A DNA stretch of 64,000 nt, from positions 2,605,001 through 2,669,000 of the forward strand of contig JASJOG010000011.1 of assembly GCA_030142905.1 (NCBI GenBank). Direction: 5' to 3'. Positions 1 to 12,494 of this stretch are shown here, one piece after another. The translations under genes were made by a program, and so were the position numbers. The stretch comes from Heliopora coerulea (taxonomy: Eukaryota; Cnidaria; Anthozoa; Scleralcyonacea; Helioporidae). Below the pieces are notes generated by a model. It did no database searches. It was not told the origin of the DNA and saw only the letters and a list, made by a program, of their open reading frames with translations. Numbering within the stretch: position 1 is the first letter of the stretch; every line of letters begins with the position of its first letter.

Positions 1-103
1 AGAATTGTTCATAGACTGTGGTTTCTATAAGGATTGCTAAAGGTTCCTCCTGGATTCTGCAAGTTGTTAGTTACATTAGATAACTGATTAATTTTCTCAA
101 CAG

Positions 104-3100
104 GATTTAATTGCTCGCTATTTGCTTATGGACAGACGGGTGCAGGCAAATCGTACTCAATGGTTGGCTATGGACCAAACAAGTGAGTCAGGCAAGGGAA
201 CCTTTGCTGAGGGATACCTGTATAAATGAATAGTGGAAACATACAGTACTGTGTAATTATTAAGTTTATAACCTCTCATAATATACACCAATGATGCAGG
301 GTATATCAACTAGGACCTCAAGAGGTGCATATTAACAACAGCTGATCTAAAGTAAATTTTAGCCAAGATTTTTACTCATAGTTTTACTCTTGTGACAAAA
401 TAGAGGCATTCTGCTATGACTGTATCAACTGAGAACACATTTAAGCTGGATATAGACAATCAGATATTCTGATACCTAGTGTATTTCATTTCTGGGCCTG
501 GCTATAGGTATTGGTGGCTTTAGCACACCATCTTTGAGTATTGTTTCATGTTGTTCCTGGGAGAGCTATTTATTTAGTTTATAAAAACTTCTCTTTGTGT
601 TGACATGGTCCTAAACCAGCATAGTGGGATTAATAAAGAGAATTTTGCAGGTGTTTCTCTTCAGTCCTCTCCCCTCTTTGTCTCTGTCATTGTATCTAAC
701 AATTACATTTCATATGAATGTTAACCTCATCTTTTATGCTTTCAAGTTAATAACTTAACCATGGTTTTAATTCTTATAGGGGTATTGTACCAATCACTTG
801 TGATGAATTATTTAAAAGTATTTCTGAAAATAAGGATAAAGGAAACATAGTAAGCATATTGATGTATTCGAATACAAAACATTTCACTTTCTTACTTCCA
901 AGAATACTAAAAATCTGTATTTGTTGTAAAACTCCGTTATTGAATAGAGATTTGAAGTAACATTTAGCATGCTGGAGATTTACAATGAACAAGTCCGAGA
1001 TTTACTCACCAAAGATAACCCAAAAGGAGGCTTGCAGGTAAGCATTTTCCACTTTATTTTTACTCTGGTTCTATCTTTTATCCTTATTCTCCCATTTCAT
1101 TTCTTTCTGCCCCCTGCATTACCTCCTGTTCTTCCATCTTGCTTACATGTCACCTTTTCCTCCACCTTACCCCCTCTTTTTCGTTTCCATTTCTGACCCT
1201 TTCTCTCTTTTGTCTCCATTTACCTCCCTCTCTTTCTTTCCTTTTTTTTCTATGTCCTTCCATCCTTTTTCCTCTTGTTCCATCCAGCCTCTTTCACCAT
1301 GCACTCACCTCTCCCTTCCTTTATCTTCATTCTCACCCTCCTGTTGACCCACTCTTCCTCCATCCACACCCACTACCTCTTTTCCCTCCTCTTCCCTCTC
1401 CCTTTTCCATTTAATCCACCCATTGTTCCCTTTTTTCCCTATTTCTCCCCTTCTTTCTTCCTCCTTTCCCCTTACTATAAGCCCAGCCTTCTCCTTTTGC
1501 CTTCCTCCTCTTCTCTCTCTCTCTTCCCTCTTCCTACCCCACCCCTCACCCCTTCCTTCTAGTACCTTCACCCATTCCTCTCCTCCACTTCATTTTCTCA
1601 CTTCCATCTCTCCTATTCCTCCTCTCCATTTCGTTCCTCTCACCTGCCTTCTTCCTGCCTCCCCCCCTCATCTCTTTTCCAACACGTCTTCTTATATCCT
1701 TCCTTCCATCCCACCTCCTCCTTTCCTTGTCCTTCTTCTTCTCCCTACTTCTTTCCCTTTTCCCGTCTTTCTCCCTGCTCGATATCTAATGTCTTGAGTT
1801 ATAAGTTTAAACAGAACATTGCAAATAACAAACTTTTTGTTTTTGACGGTACCTTAGGTTCGACAGAACCCCAAGGTGGGCTCATTCTTCGTCCAAGGTC
1901 TAAAGAAGGTTGCTGTTGGAAGTTACCGGGAGATTGAGAAAAGAACGGAAGAAGGTTAGTAAAAATGCACAATTACTCAGCCTTGGTAAAAGTTAAAGAT
2001 CAAAGTGGAACTTGTTTGAACCTCCAACCTCCGTTGCTATGCAACTGAGCCTGTATTTCGTCTTTAGCTCCAGCCGAGGCTCCGTGAGACCAAAGAAAAA
2101 GTCACATGTTACGAAAAAATTCGTCTTCTGGGAAATGTCTCTTAAAAATATCAACAACAGCAAAATGCTCCACAGTATGACTGCGTCTTCCTACCAATTT
2201 CCCAATTTAATTTCAAAAATTTCTCACTTTTCCCGTAATTTTGCGAGTGAGCAAATCAAGTCCATATTTGGGGAGAAAATTATGTTGACATTCGTTAAAG
2301 GTTTATTGTGATTAAGGCTTCATTTGCAAACCTTTTTCTTGGCTTGTAATTGCTTCCATTCGTTTTTTTTTTTGTTTTTTTGGGGTTTTTTTTTTTATAA
2401 ATTTGGGAATGATGTAACTTGCTGCAAAATTTAGTTTCTTTAACCTTTTCGGGCCGAGACGTCTCTCCTTGACCAGTTGAATCGTCTGGCGTTAGCCAGA
2501 GTAAAATAAGAGTAAAGTGAAGCAGGAACCTAGAAGAGTTAATCAAGTTCCTCAGAACGGTCCTGCCAGTCATGAATTAGGATTACGAGATGTTAATGTT
2601 TGTACCCACTTCATTTGCTGCTCTATAACTCGTCATTACATTCTTTCAGGTACCTCCAATCGAACTGTTGCGGCCACGCAGATGAATGCCACCAGCTCGC
2701 GGGCACACACAGTAGTCACGGTAACTTTTGACCAAATTAGCAAGAACGAATCTGGTCAAGAAACTAAGAAAAGTAGCACCATCAACCTCGTGGATTTAGC
2801 GGGTAAGATATGCAGTCACTAATAAGAAACCCTTATTATATGATTGAGCCCGCTGTAGCAAAGATTATTGGACATTCCCATATTCTGTCTGGTGAATAAT
2901 CATTACAAAAAAGAAGGGAATTAACATTCTCAACTTTATTTTCTTTAGGTAGTGAAAGGGCTGACAGTACTGGTGCTACAGGAGATAGATTGAAGGAGGG
3001 AGCGAACATCAACAAAAGTTTGTCAGCGTTAGGAAATGTAATTTCAGCCTTAGCCGACCTCTCGATGGGGAAGAAGAAAGTTATGGTGCCCTACCGTGAT

Positions 3101-6100
3101 TCTGTGCTCACGAAGCTGTTACAAAATGCTTTGGGAGGGAACAGCAAGACAATCATGATAGCTGCGCTGTCGCCAGCAGACATCAACTATGATGAGACAC
3201 TCAGTACGTTGAGGTGAGTTATTGCTCTGAATTTAAACCACTTTGTCATGTTTCTAGCTAAAAAAATTCGAGAAACTAAAGCTTGGCGTTAATGTTGTCC
3301 TAGAACGTTTTAAAACTTTTCAACCTTCGAGTGTGTTGTCGTGCGTGTATTGTTTGAAAAACGTTTTGACGAAAAGTATGGGTGGTGTTTTTTGTTGTCC
3401 TAGAGCGTTTTAAAACGTTTCAACCTTCGAGTGTGTTGTCGTGCGTGTATTTCTTTGAAAAACGTTTTGACAAAAAGTATGGGTGGTGTTTTTTGTTGTC
3501 CTAGAGCGTTTTAAAACGTTTCAACCTTCGAGTGTGTTGTCGCGCGTGTATTATTTGAAAAACGTTTTGAAGAAAATTATGGGTGGTGTTTTTTTGCCAA
3601 ACATTTATTTCGACATCACCAAGGTCAGGTTTCTGTAATTTAGATACGCTGATCGGGCAAAGAAAATTAAAAACAAAGCAGTCGTCAACGAGAACCCGAT
3701 GGATAAACTGATACGTGAACTGAGACAGGAAAATGAAAAACTGAAGAAGTTCTTAGAAGGCGGTGGCGTACCCATGCAGGACGTTGGGGGAAGCGGAGGA
3801 GGAAGTCTTAGCGCCGAGGGTAAGTAATTCGTACTAATTTTTAGGTTGAAAAGATATACTGTTCGTGGGTATCTGCTGTGGCTTGTGAAGAACTGAGGTC
3901 GAGATGAGACATACGAGGCTGCATGCTGTGCGTGCATGTAGTACTCGGTTCTTGCCAGAAAAATTAAGCAAACAGAGTGGGAAAAGCTACCAAAAGGAAA
4001 CTAACATGACAGGAATAACTCGTGGAGTCTTCAACAGACTTTTTCGATTGACTCATTACTCGTTCCTCCACGAAAATGAAGAAACTTAGAAGTACCAAAG
4101 TAGATTAATGACACGAGATCATGAGCTTAAGCAGACTTGTTCAATGTATTGCTCGACTTTTTGTGCTCAAGAGTGCCGTTCTTCAGCCCACCAAGAAAGG
4201 TGGCAGCACATCGAACGTGTTTGTAACCCTCAATAATCTGAAGCATGCGACTTCTCTTGTCAAAATCATTTGGTTTCGAGTCATGATTTAGTGTGGGAAA
4301 ACTACTTACAGTAAAATAAAGTTCTAAAATTTGTTACCGCTGACCTGAACGACTAAACGATGTATAACGTTAGTAGGAATGCATACTTGTAACTTCGCCT
4401 GAGTTTGCACGGTCTTTATCCCGAATTCTTCCTGGTCTTTATCCCGAATTCTTCCTGGTCTTTATTCCCAATCCTTCCTGGTATTCATCCTAATTCTCCC
4501 TGGTCTTCATCCCCAATCCTGCCGTAAACGGACTGACAAATGTTTAATTGACATTCTAACGTAAGACTTCCAACTCACGGTACTGTTATTGCGATGCTGG
4601 TGTTCACTTCACTCCGTCAATCTCGTTACTTATTTCCCCGGCTAGGAATGTATTGGACGAATCACACAGACTCACGATATTGTATGGTAGTAATGTAAAG
4701 AGTGATGTTTGTCTTCTGCTTTTGAATGTTTTGTCAGAAAAGGAACGGATGAGAAAAGAAATGGAAGCAGAAATTCGGGCAAATCTGGCTCTCAATCAAG
4801 AGGCCATGCAAAGCTGGGATGAGAAGGTAAGAACATGCGGTGTACAGTTGAATTACTTAACGTTAAAGTGCGGTCGACTCGCTGATGGAGTGGATCAATC
4901 ATAGATGAAGGATCAATTTGTACTTCTAAACAGTTCTGCTGTCATTTGTCAAGTGAACAGTTTATCTCAAAATCACTCTTCAGGTAACCTATTAAGATAT
5001 CATCAAGCTTCCCTCTTCATTTTTACGTGAGGTTGATTCTGAAATACCTTCCCAGATTAGATTTAAATGTCGCAAGAATCTCCTGGGTTGTTTAGCTGAT
5101 TAACATTAACATACACTGTTCCCGGTTGACGCGATAGCTAAACGGGCAGACATGAGGGCAGCTAACTCCTATCTCATCTTGCTGCTGCGTGTTCTCGTTA
5201 ACAGCTGATTGTGTTTCTTACTCCACTTGCAGTTGGCCCACTCAAGAAGTGAAGAAGTCACGAGCGTTGCGTCTTCCAAATGCGCAGATTTCCCACACCT
5301 TGTCAATTTAAACGAGGACCCAATGCTGTCTGGAGTTGTTCGACATTTCCTAGAAGGAGGTAGGAAATTAAATTGTCTTGGAGTAGAAAAAGCGCCATTT
5401 CAGTAGTGGGCTCCATGGTGCTCAAGGATTGGTACCCCGGATGTGTGGCACCTTGCGATGAAAGCATGAACGACATCTTCGGGACTGGTTGCTTTCTTAT
5501 GACTAACACGCATTAAATTCGGTCTCACTTGTCAAAGACGATCCTCTACGGCGGAAGCTACCTCGTAAATGTGTCCCTACAATTGCTCCACAAACACCAC
5601 ACTAACCACCTTATTCGGGTCACCACTCCCCAAGAATTCTAGTTGGGTTCTGGATGGGAATGGGTTTCAGTCGCCCCATATATACTAGTACATTTCAGCA
5701 CATTTTAATTTCTTTCTTAACGTTGTTTGATTCGTTAAATTTTAGAGGAAATCACGGTTGGAAGAAAAGATGCTGACCCACCTCCGACTATAACCCTAAG
5801 TGGTTTAAGGTAATTTGCAAAAGCTTTACTTTAATGAAGTTATTAGGTGGCTCACGTTACACACCTTAAACATATGAAAAAAAGCCAGTATCAGGAAAAA
5901 TTCCGAACATCTTCCATAATCTTGTGATGAAATTTTAGTTTGAGTGTATTCATGTTCGCATGTTATTTCTTGGAACTGGAGCAGCAGGCCTAGGTGATCA
6001 AAATTTTGTCATCATTCTATGTTTGTCTACTTATTCTAGTATTCAAAAGCAACATGCGGTCCTCACGTTGAAAGATGGCGAAATAACCATCAAACCAGCA

Positions 6101-9100
6101 GCACCTGGTGCGAAGACGAAGGTGAACGGTATGCCTCTTCCAGGAGAACGAGTTCTGAAACATCTTGACCGAGTTCTCTTTGGTGAGTGGAAGCCTGTGA
6201 ACTCACTGATGAATTTTACCGTGAAGCTTAAACTACAGTTAATCGATAAATCGTGGCCAAACCAGGAAGCAAGCCGCTGCAAGTTTCAACTTTGCCTCCC
6301 ATTCGTCCACCAACTTACATCAGCTAGCTTGCGTTAACTGGCCCCACGTCTGAACGTTTTCCAATTTGGGTTCAAGTTTAAAAGATTTCCTGTGACTTGT
6401 ATCAACTTACGTTTTCGTTTGGTTGTCAGTGCAAACACTGTTAAGTTTGTTGTCAGTGATGCGGTATTTCATCGAAAAAGTCAAATTGTTGACAGTCGTA
6501 ATATGCAATTAAAACATTAGTTTAACAGTCGAATTATGAACTTGGGTCAGCTTGCGTTCCCCTTTCGCCAGTCTCCATGCAACCCGAGTTAAAGAAACTT
6601 ATTTTCGCCTGAGGTTTACTATTAGTAAGAGCTCGCGCCTTTACAAGTTTGCTATTAACTCGAAATTCTTGCTTTGACCTTTTTATGCTTGGCTTTTGTT
6701 GTAACTTTGTCGTCAGCCAACAACTGAGTAGAAGATCATGGAAATGCTTTCAACGATTATTGACCTAAAACATACTGAACGGAAGCAAATCGGAAAAGCC
6801 AGATCTGCCATGTTTTATTAAACACCCAACAGTGTGTTGGAGAATTGTTTGTTTGCCGTTTGCTAGGTTGAGCTTGTTTTTACTTTTGGTTTCTATCTTT
6901 TTAGGATCGAACCATCTTTATTATTTGGTCAATCCCAAGAATAACGAAAAAAGTGAAGGATCTCCTGACGAAGTCGATTGGAATTTCGCTCAAAAAGAGA
7001 TGGCCGAAGCTACTGGTTTCCAAACTGGGTTTGGAAGTGGTTTATCGAAAGGTATACTACAGTACAAGGGCATTTTATTCAGTACTTTTTCGAGAGGGAG
7101 CATGCATGAGGTGATGTTTCATGTTCTACTCAAAATTCGTAAGTCCGCTAGGAGGTGATTTTTGTCAGCGAACTTTTTGTCCTTTTGACACAAAATTTTA
7201 TCCTTGCAGATGAATTTTTATGTCTTTGACATTACGGAGTGCCTCGTGCTGCGAGTTTTGCATATTAATTATGGATTTATTCGTTTACATTATTACAGAA
7301 CAACAACTTGCGCAAGAACAAGTTTTGGAGTTATTACCACTTATTGGAGAAGCGAACGCCATCAACGAGGAACTGGACAAGCATAAGTATGAGATACTTT
7401 CGAAAATATTCAATGTTCTTCTTTGTAACTAAAAACATAGCATCGGACTTGGTAAAATATTTAATTTTCTGGCAAATGGAATTAACTGTTATGTATCCAA
7501 AAATGCTCTAATCAAACCCCAGGTCAGTTATTCGAGTTATTCGTCGCGCAGTTAGTGGAATTATTTTATTTTTAAAAATAAAGTGACAATGATAGGGCAA
7601 TTGCCAGAATAATCAATTTTATTTTTAAAAAGGTAGTGACTAGTTGGAAGATGAATCTAACATTTGTTTTATTTATTAGTTTCTTCAGTTCTCTTGCTTA
7701 CTCATTTTGTTCCTAGGAACTTCGAACTTGTCCTCATATCTGGCGCCGCTCAAGGCAATTTGAGCGGAGGCACAAAGTAAGTGAACTTTAAAAGACGACG
7801 TAACTTACGTAACTTACTTCATTATTGAAATAGCATTCAATTTGATATCTGTAACAGTAATCTTGTATTGGTTCAGAGTGGAAATGTTTTTGTTGTACTT
7901 ATCAGTATATTTGGCAGGATTGATCCGTAAAATGAATCTTGTATTCTGTAGAGTGATGGTTAAAATGACAGACTTATTTAATGGTAACTCTTGGCTTTGG
8001 GATCGAGGGAAGTTCATGAATCGACGGTATTTAATGCAGGTTAGTAGTTAAAACATAGTCGAAAATACGCAATAGATCTCTCGTATCGTTTGTCATTTCT
8101 AATCAGAATATGCAAAATACATTCGGAAGTCGCATTCTCTACTCTAGTTAAAAGATATTTTCGAATTTCTTTGCCACTTTTTGCGGCTATCGTTACATGC
8201 AAAATGAAACCATAGCAATACTGATACCGGTTTCTTGCCAAGAATTCTTCAGAGTTTTGCCTTCTGTTGCGGAGAAGCCCGGTAAGAATTCCACTTTCGG
8301 GTACTAATAAAGGATGTCTTTCTTTCCCATTTGATTTTTTGAAAAACCAATAAGTTTATGAAATTTTATTTTTCTCACGCGAATTTACCCACTCACATCA
8401 GCAATAACGTTTCTGCAGTAAAACCTTTGTTACGCTTAATCTTATAGTTAGGTTTGGCAACTTCATGTGTTTTCCAAGGTGCCTTGATCTGAAGGATCTC
8501 ATTTACTTCCAGGATCTCTACCAAAAATTCCTTGACGGCGATGTGGCTGTTGCGAGTATTCCTCGCGAGGAAGACCCGTTCTGGGAGCCTCCCGAAGACA
8601 TGCTGGTCGGGACAGCAAACGTATTTTTGCAAAGTTTGGCTTACGCGTTGGACTTCGATGATAAACTCAGTGTCACGGACTACAAGGTACTTGAGAATGT
8701 CAAAATTACCTTAAAGTGTCACTCGCTTAATCCTCACTTGCCATGAAGAACGAAATGAATATTTGTGAAGGGAATCGGTGCGATAGACGAACCAGGCGGA
8801 AATCGTAATCTAAGTATGAATATCAAAGCCCAGCAAAAGATTCGTAGAGGAGGCATAATTAGGAAAAAGATTTATTGAAATCTAACGTTTCGTTATATTT
8901 AACACAACATCATCAGAGAAAATATGATGATGATGATGATGTTTTGTTAAATCAGAACATGTGACGATGTTGTGTTAAATACAACGAAACGTTAGATCTC
9001 AATAAACCTTTTTTCTAATTATGCCTCTTCTACGAATCTTTTGTTGGGCTTTGATATTCATACTTAGATTGTGAAGGGAATATTTTGGTTTTTCAACAGA

Positions 9101-12100
9101 GATGAGCCGATTGTTTCACTATTAGTCTTATGTTGTTGAGATGATTGTTGTGTGTGTTCCTTATTTCGTTTGTGTGCTTGCGTGCTCGCTTGGTTTATTG
9201 TATGGTTTTGAAAGTAGTTTGCATAGAAGGACTTTTACAAAACTTGTATCCGATTTTGCTCAGCTTAGCGATATCCTTGTAAATCCACTGAAAGGTCTCA
9301 CGATGAAGTTCTCCAAATTCGTATGCCACGTAGAACTCTGAAAAAAACAAACAAGTCAATTTCGCTTTAAAAAAAGTATAAACCATGGTGAATGGTTATA
9401 CTAAGCAGTTCTGAAAAAAACTGTAGGAACCCAAACATAATGCTTCTTTTTAGTATTGCATATTCATATTTAGTATTCATATTGCATAGTACTTCTTTTT
9501 GGTAATTTATTGTCTCATTCTGTGAGGGTTCCTATACTTTTTTGAACTGCCTACTATAACCATTCACCATGGTTTACACGTTTTTCGAAGCGATTTTGAA
9601 ATTTGTCATCACGACAAAACCTTTATTTTAGCAAATAAATTCTTGAAAGAAAAACTTCAGTATTGTATTTCCTACAATACTCAGCACACTGATGAGGTGA
9701 CATGTTTATACAAATTATTTTGTAGGGAAAGGAGCAAGCATCTCTCTATGTCAACGTATCTCCATGTAATCAAAATGGAAAATCTTTAGACGAGGATTAT
9801 TTCGTCGATGATACTAAAGAACTGTTGGGAAAACCGTACCACTACAAGGTTTGTTTCATTTTGACCACATCTTTCCCTTGCTTTCTTGTGCTGAGTTAAT
9901 TCCCTCCGTTCAGTTTTTGTTATTACTGACCAGTTACACATTTATTAATCAGCCGTAGCATGGAACCCATAGCTTTTCTAATTGAAAGGGTTTAACTAGT
10001 TTTCCTTTATAAGTCTCGGGGGGGAAATATAAAAAAACCTGGCGTGGTTTCTAATTTACGTCACACTCCACTCTGTGACGAAGGATCTTCATTCGAAACG
10101 GGATGATTATTGTGCTTCAGTTTCGATGGTTTTGTAGATTTCCGGCTTTTGCGGTATGCTTTCTAGGAACCAGACCTCCGAGGCGAGTGGAGACCCGAAT
10201 GATACCAAAAAATCTCCAGTCCGCTCCCTTCTTGTAGCAAGGATTTTTACTTTCCCCATGTTGTGTAATGATGTACATTTTCTTTATTTAGGTGACAATT
10301 CGAACGGCAGACGTACACAACTCTCGCTTTTCGAAAGGACTTTACGTACAGTATAAAACTTATCAAGATGAAGAATACACCAAGTCCCCTGTGATTAAAG
10401 ATTCGCTCTCACCTGAGTTCAACCACTCGAGTATTTTCTCATTCCCTGCGATCAGGGAGGAACATTTAGATTGGTTTGAAAACGGTTGCATTACCTTGAT
10501 GCTGTACGCGATCCAAGAAGACTCCGTCGCAGACTCTAGGTTATCGAAAATGACCACAAAGGTGTGTTCGACTTAGTGAAATATTTCATGGAATTTAACC
10601 ATGATTTCAAAGAATTCCTGACGTTTCATTTACTTTCAGACGTAGTTAATTTTCGTATAAATCGTTGATTAGAATTTCTTATGAAAAAGGGACTTTACGG
10701 AGTTGAAAAGTCCCGATCAAGTCTACAGAAATCGCAATTCTTATGGTTTCCTCTAGCTGTCTAGTTCCCATAGGATTATTACATATTTTCTATTGCTTTA
10801 TTATCTGTATTTTCTTAGTTTTCGTTTTAGCTTTTGTCTTCATAATGACGTAAAGCAGCGTCAAAACGTTATGGATTTTAAGAAGATTTTAGCGTTTAAT
10901 TTTGTTTGTTTTGTTTTTAATACTAACTTTAAGTTATTTGTAGCCTGACCGTACATGTCTATAAAACGAGACATTATTTTGGAAAGTTTCTAGCTAATTC
11001 AGTCGTTTTTAGTGTTTCTAAATAACCAAGAAATCATTTACTAGCCTGCAGGTAATACTGACGACCTAACCAATCACGAACAACTAATCCTGGGTTCAAG
11101 TTTGAAAAATGCATTCCTTCGCTGGACAATCAAAATACAGTAACTTAAAAAGTTCAAAGGTCGGTAACTGCCGTGGCTGAACGCAAAGAATTCTAACGTT
11201 TCTAGGAAAGACCCTTCGTTTCAGAATACGTTTCAGTCTCTGACGAAGGGCCTTTGTTCGAAACGTTAGAACTTTTTGCGATAAGTCACGGCAGTTACCA
11301 TTGGTACCTTTGACGTTTTTGCATAATTTAACACTATCTACGCATTGTCCTATTTTTATATCATTGACAAAATACAGTGCTTCTGCCTTCTGTGTAGTAG
11401 TACTGATTACAAATAGTGAAATAGTAACCGTTGTCAGTAGCCACCAACGAAGAAAATGAGAGGCGATAAAAGAACTTGACCAATCTCTTTATATCCTGAC
11501 TGCGCATCCTTGTTTCATCAAACCTTTCGCGTTTCTAGGAACTGCGTCAGATGGACCAGTATAAGAGAGGTGATGGCCAACTTACCCTCGCTAAAAGAAT
11601 GTCAGTGAAAAACGAGGGTAGTGGCGAGGTAGCTCAGCTCAAGTCTGAAATAATTCTCCTAAAACGACACAACGAACGGCTTCTTAAAAAGGAGAAGAGA
11701 CTTCAGGTAAAAGAAGTTGATTTGTTTTTAATGGCATTTCAACCATTTTTAAACATGCATGGCATGGTTTTTAAATCAGCGAGAAAGAGTACTTGCACAG
11801 GTGCGAGATACGCAAATTGTTTCTTATTGACTGTTAGTCATTCTTGATTTTCTGTGTTCAGGCTCTTTGTGAAGAATGGGCAAAGAAGCCCGTTGCTGAA
11901 CAAGATTTCGCCGCGTTTCATCGTTCCGTGTCGGCAGCCGCTTACCACCAGAGTGGCCGGCTTAAATATCGAGTACATATGTTACACGCAGTAAGTCTTT
12001 CCTTGAGTGTTCACGAATGCTCCCTTCCTCTTTCCCTTCCCTAAACTTTCCTTTCTTTCCCTTCTTTTCCCTTCCATTGACTTCCCTTCTCCTTTTCTAC

Positions 12101-12494
12101 TTCCCATCCATTTTTTTTCGTTTTCTCGCATTTCATTTCTCGTTTTCGCTTTTTCGTATTTATCTTCTTTCCGTTCTTTCATTCTAACAGGCGAGTGCGT
12201 ACCTCAAGCCTATTTACTTAGCCCCACAATCTATTTAACGCCATTTCTTCCGCTATACGGTTTTTTTTTCCTTTTTTTCCCAATTTGTTGTCGTGGTGGT
12301 ACTCAATGTGGTCTTAGTCTTCATACATTGATTCATTTATCCATGCAATTAATTATTCCTTTATTCATCATCAGTTTTTTTTTCCTCCCTTGCAGTTGCT
12401 AAAAGCACAGCCTCAAACGGAAAGCAACGGTCAAGCAAAACTTGACGATCCCAAAAAGAACACGTCAGGCAGTCGTGCGTGTGTTGTCATGTGA
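104..12494 (+). CDS. KIF28: Kinesin-3 family motor, KIF28/KLP-6 type (5' end outside window)
   Basis: Microtubule motor for membrane cargo; KLP-6/KIF28 proteins are known from ciliated neurons and mitochondrial transport. Coding exons: 104-182, 780-849, 948-1037, 1858-1954, 2650-2802, 2949-3213, 3644-3819, 4738-4826, 5233-5359, 5746-5809, 6040-6182, 6905-7051, 7299-7386, 7717-7776, 7952-8039, 8513-8686, 9726-9848, 10292-10561, 11539-11706, 11862-11990, 12396-12494. All have AG/GT borders and matching phases, giving 899 residues. Seen: P-loop GQTGAGKS (10-17), switch I NATSSRAH (125-132), switch II DLAGSE (161-166), neck after [12 protein letters not shown] domain (about 383-470, VGRK and SIQKQHA), a beta-rich C2-like stretch (679-768), a coiled coil (about 795-830), and a C-terminus ending CVVM. 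No PH domain is seen. The first ~100 motor residues lie upstream. The subfamily call rests on FHA placement, tail length and motor wording; another short kinesin-3 is the alternative. Confidence 0.9.
1080..1795 (+). repeat. Long pyrimidine-rich tract in kinesin intron 3
   Basis: About 700 bases of the + strand are overwhelmingly C and T with few purines. It is made of imperfect ctt, cct, ttcc and ctcc runs rather than one clean unit, and it fills most of the intron between exons 948-1037 and 1858-1954. The long open frames across it come from the lack of A and G, not from coding. Such tracts can form triplex DNA; that is inference. Confidence 0.85.
2440..2512. mobile_element. Dispersed short hairpin repeat, copy 1
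   Basis: Lies in the kinesin intron before exon 2650-2802. It contains the hairpin CTGGC-GTTA-GCCAG at 2486-2499 followed by 'agtaaaat'. Related copies occur near 14.48, 28.96, 29.10, 31.47 and 34.39 kb. The pattern resembles a short non-autonomous repeat I associate with stony coral genomes. No encoded protein. Confidence 0.55.
3294..3595 (+). repeat. Three tandem copies of a ~100-bp unit
   Basis: Within the kinesin intron before exon 3644-3819. Copies start at 3294, 3394 and 3495, each beginning 'gttgtcctag' and ending in a 'gggtggtgttttt' run. They differ by only a few substitutions, so the duplication looks recent. Each carries a near-palindromic 'cgttttaaaacgttt' core in copies 2 and 3. 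Confidence 0.9.
4411..4523 (+). repeat. Minisatellite, five units of 22-23 bp
   Basis: Units beginning 'ggtcttta' or a close variant start at 4411, 4434, 4457, 4480 and 4502. The first two are identical and the later ones drift. It lies in the kinesin intron between exons 3644-3819 and 4738-4826. The rest of that intron holds nothing I recognise. Confidence 0.9.
8776..9068. mobile_element. Foldback element with 13-bp flanking direct repeat
   Basis: Two inverted arms of about 105 bp (8807-8912 and 8965-9070) enclose a gat-rich spacer. The sequence 'ttgtgaagggaat' occurs at 8763-8775 and again at 9069-9081, which looks like a target-site duplication, although its right copy overlaps the arm end by two bases. 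A shorter relative lies at 36541-36667. The - strand of the left arm contains CTGATGA (8910-8916) followed by a hairpin and GAAAC, reminiscent of a hammerhead core. No coding sequence. It sits in the kinesin intron before exon 9726-9848. Confidence 0.8.
9378..9576. mobile_element. Small foldback (MITE-like) element
   Basis: Inverted arms of about 50 bp at 9378-9432 and 9526-9576, both containing 'aaccattcaccatggttta' or its complement, flank about 90 bp of unremarkable AT-rich DNA. No open frame of note. It is in the same kinesin intron as the 8.8-kb foldback. Confidence 0.8.
11155..11312. mobile_element. Small foldback element
   Basis: Imperfect inverted arms at about 11155-11213 and 11260-11312 share 'gtaactgccgtg' and 'ctaacgtttc' with their complements. 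The loop contains a second small hairpin ('acccttcg' with 'cgaaggg'). On the + strand, CTGACGA at 11240-11246 is followed by GAAAC at 11260, a pattern shared with other repeats in the window. Confidence 0.75.
11999..12185 (+). repeat. Second pyrimidine-rich tract, last-but-one kinesin intron region
   Basis: A CT-rich run of imperfect 'ttcccttc' units directly follows the donor site at 11991. It has the same character as the 1.1-1.8 kb tract but is shorter. The open frame across it is compositional. Confidence 0.75.

Noticed and set aside
1139..1797. Several overlapping open frames rich in Phe, Pro, Ser and Leu, and a Glu/Arg/Lys-rich frame on the other strand
   Set aside because: They lie inside a kinesin intron made almost only of pyrimidines; the lack of stops is compositional.
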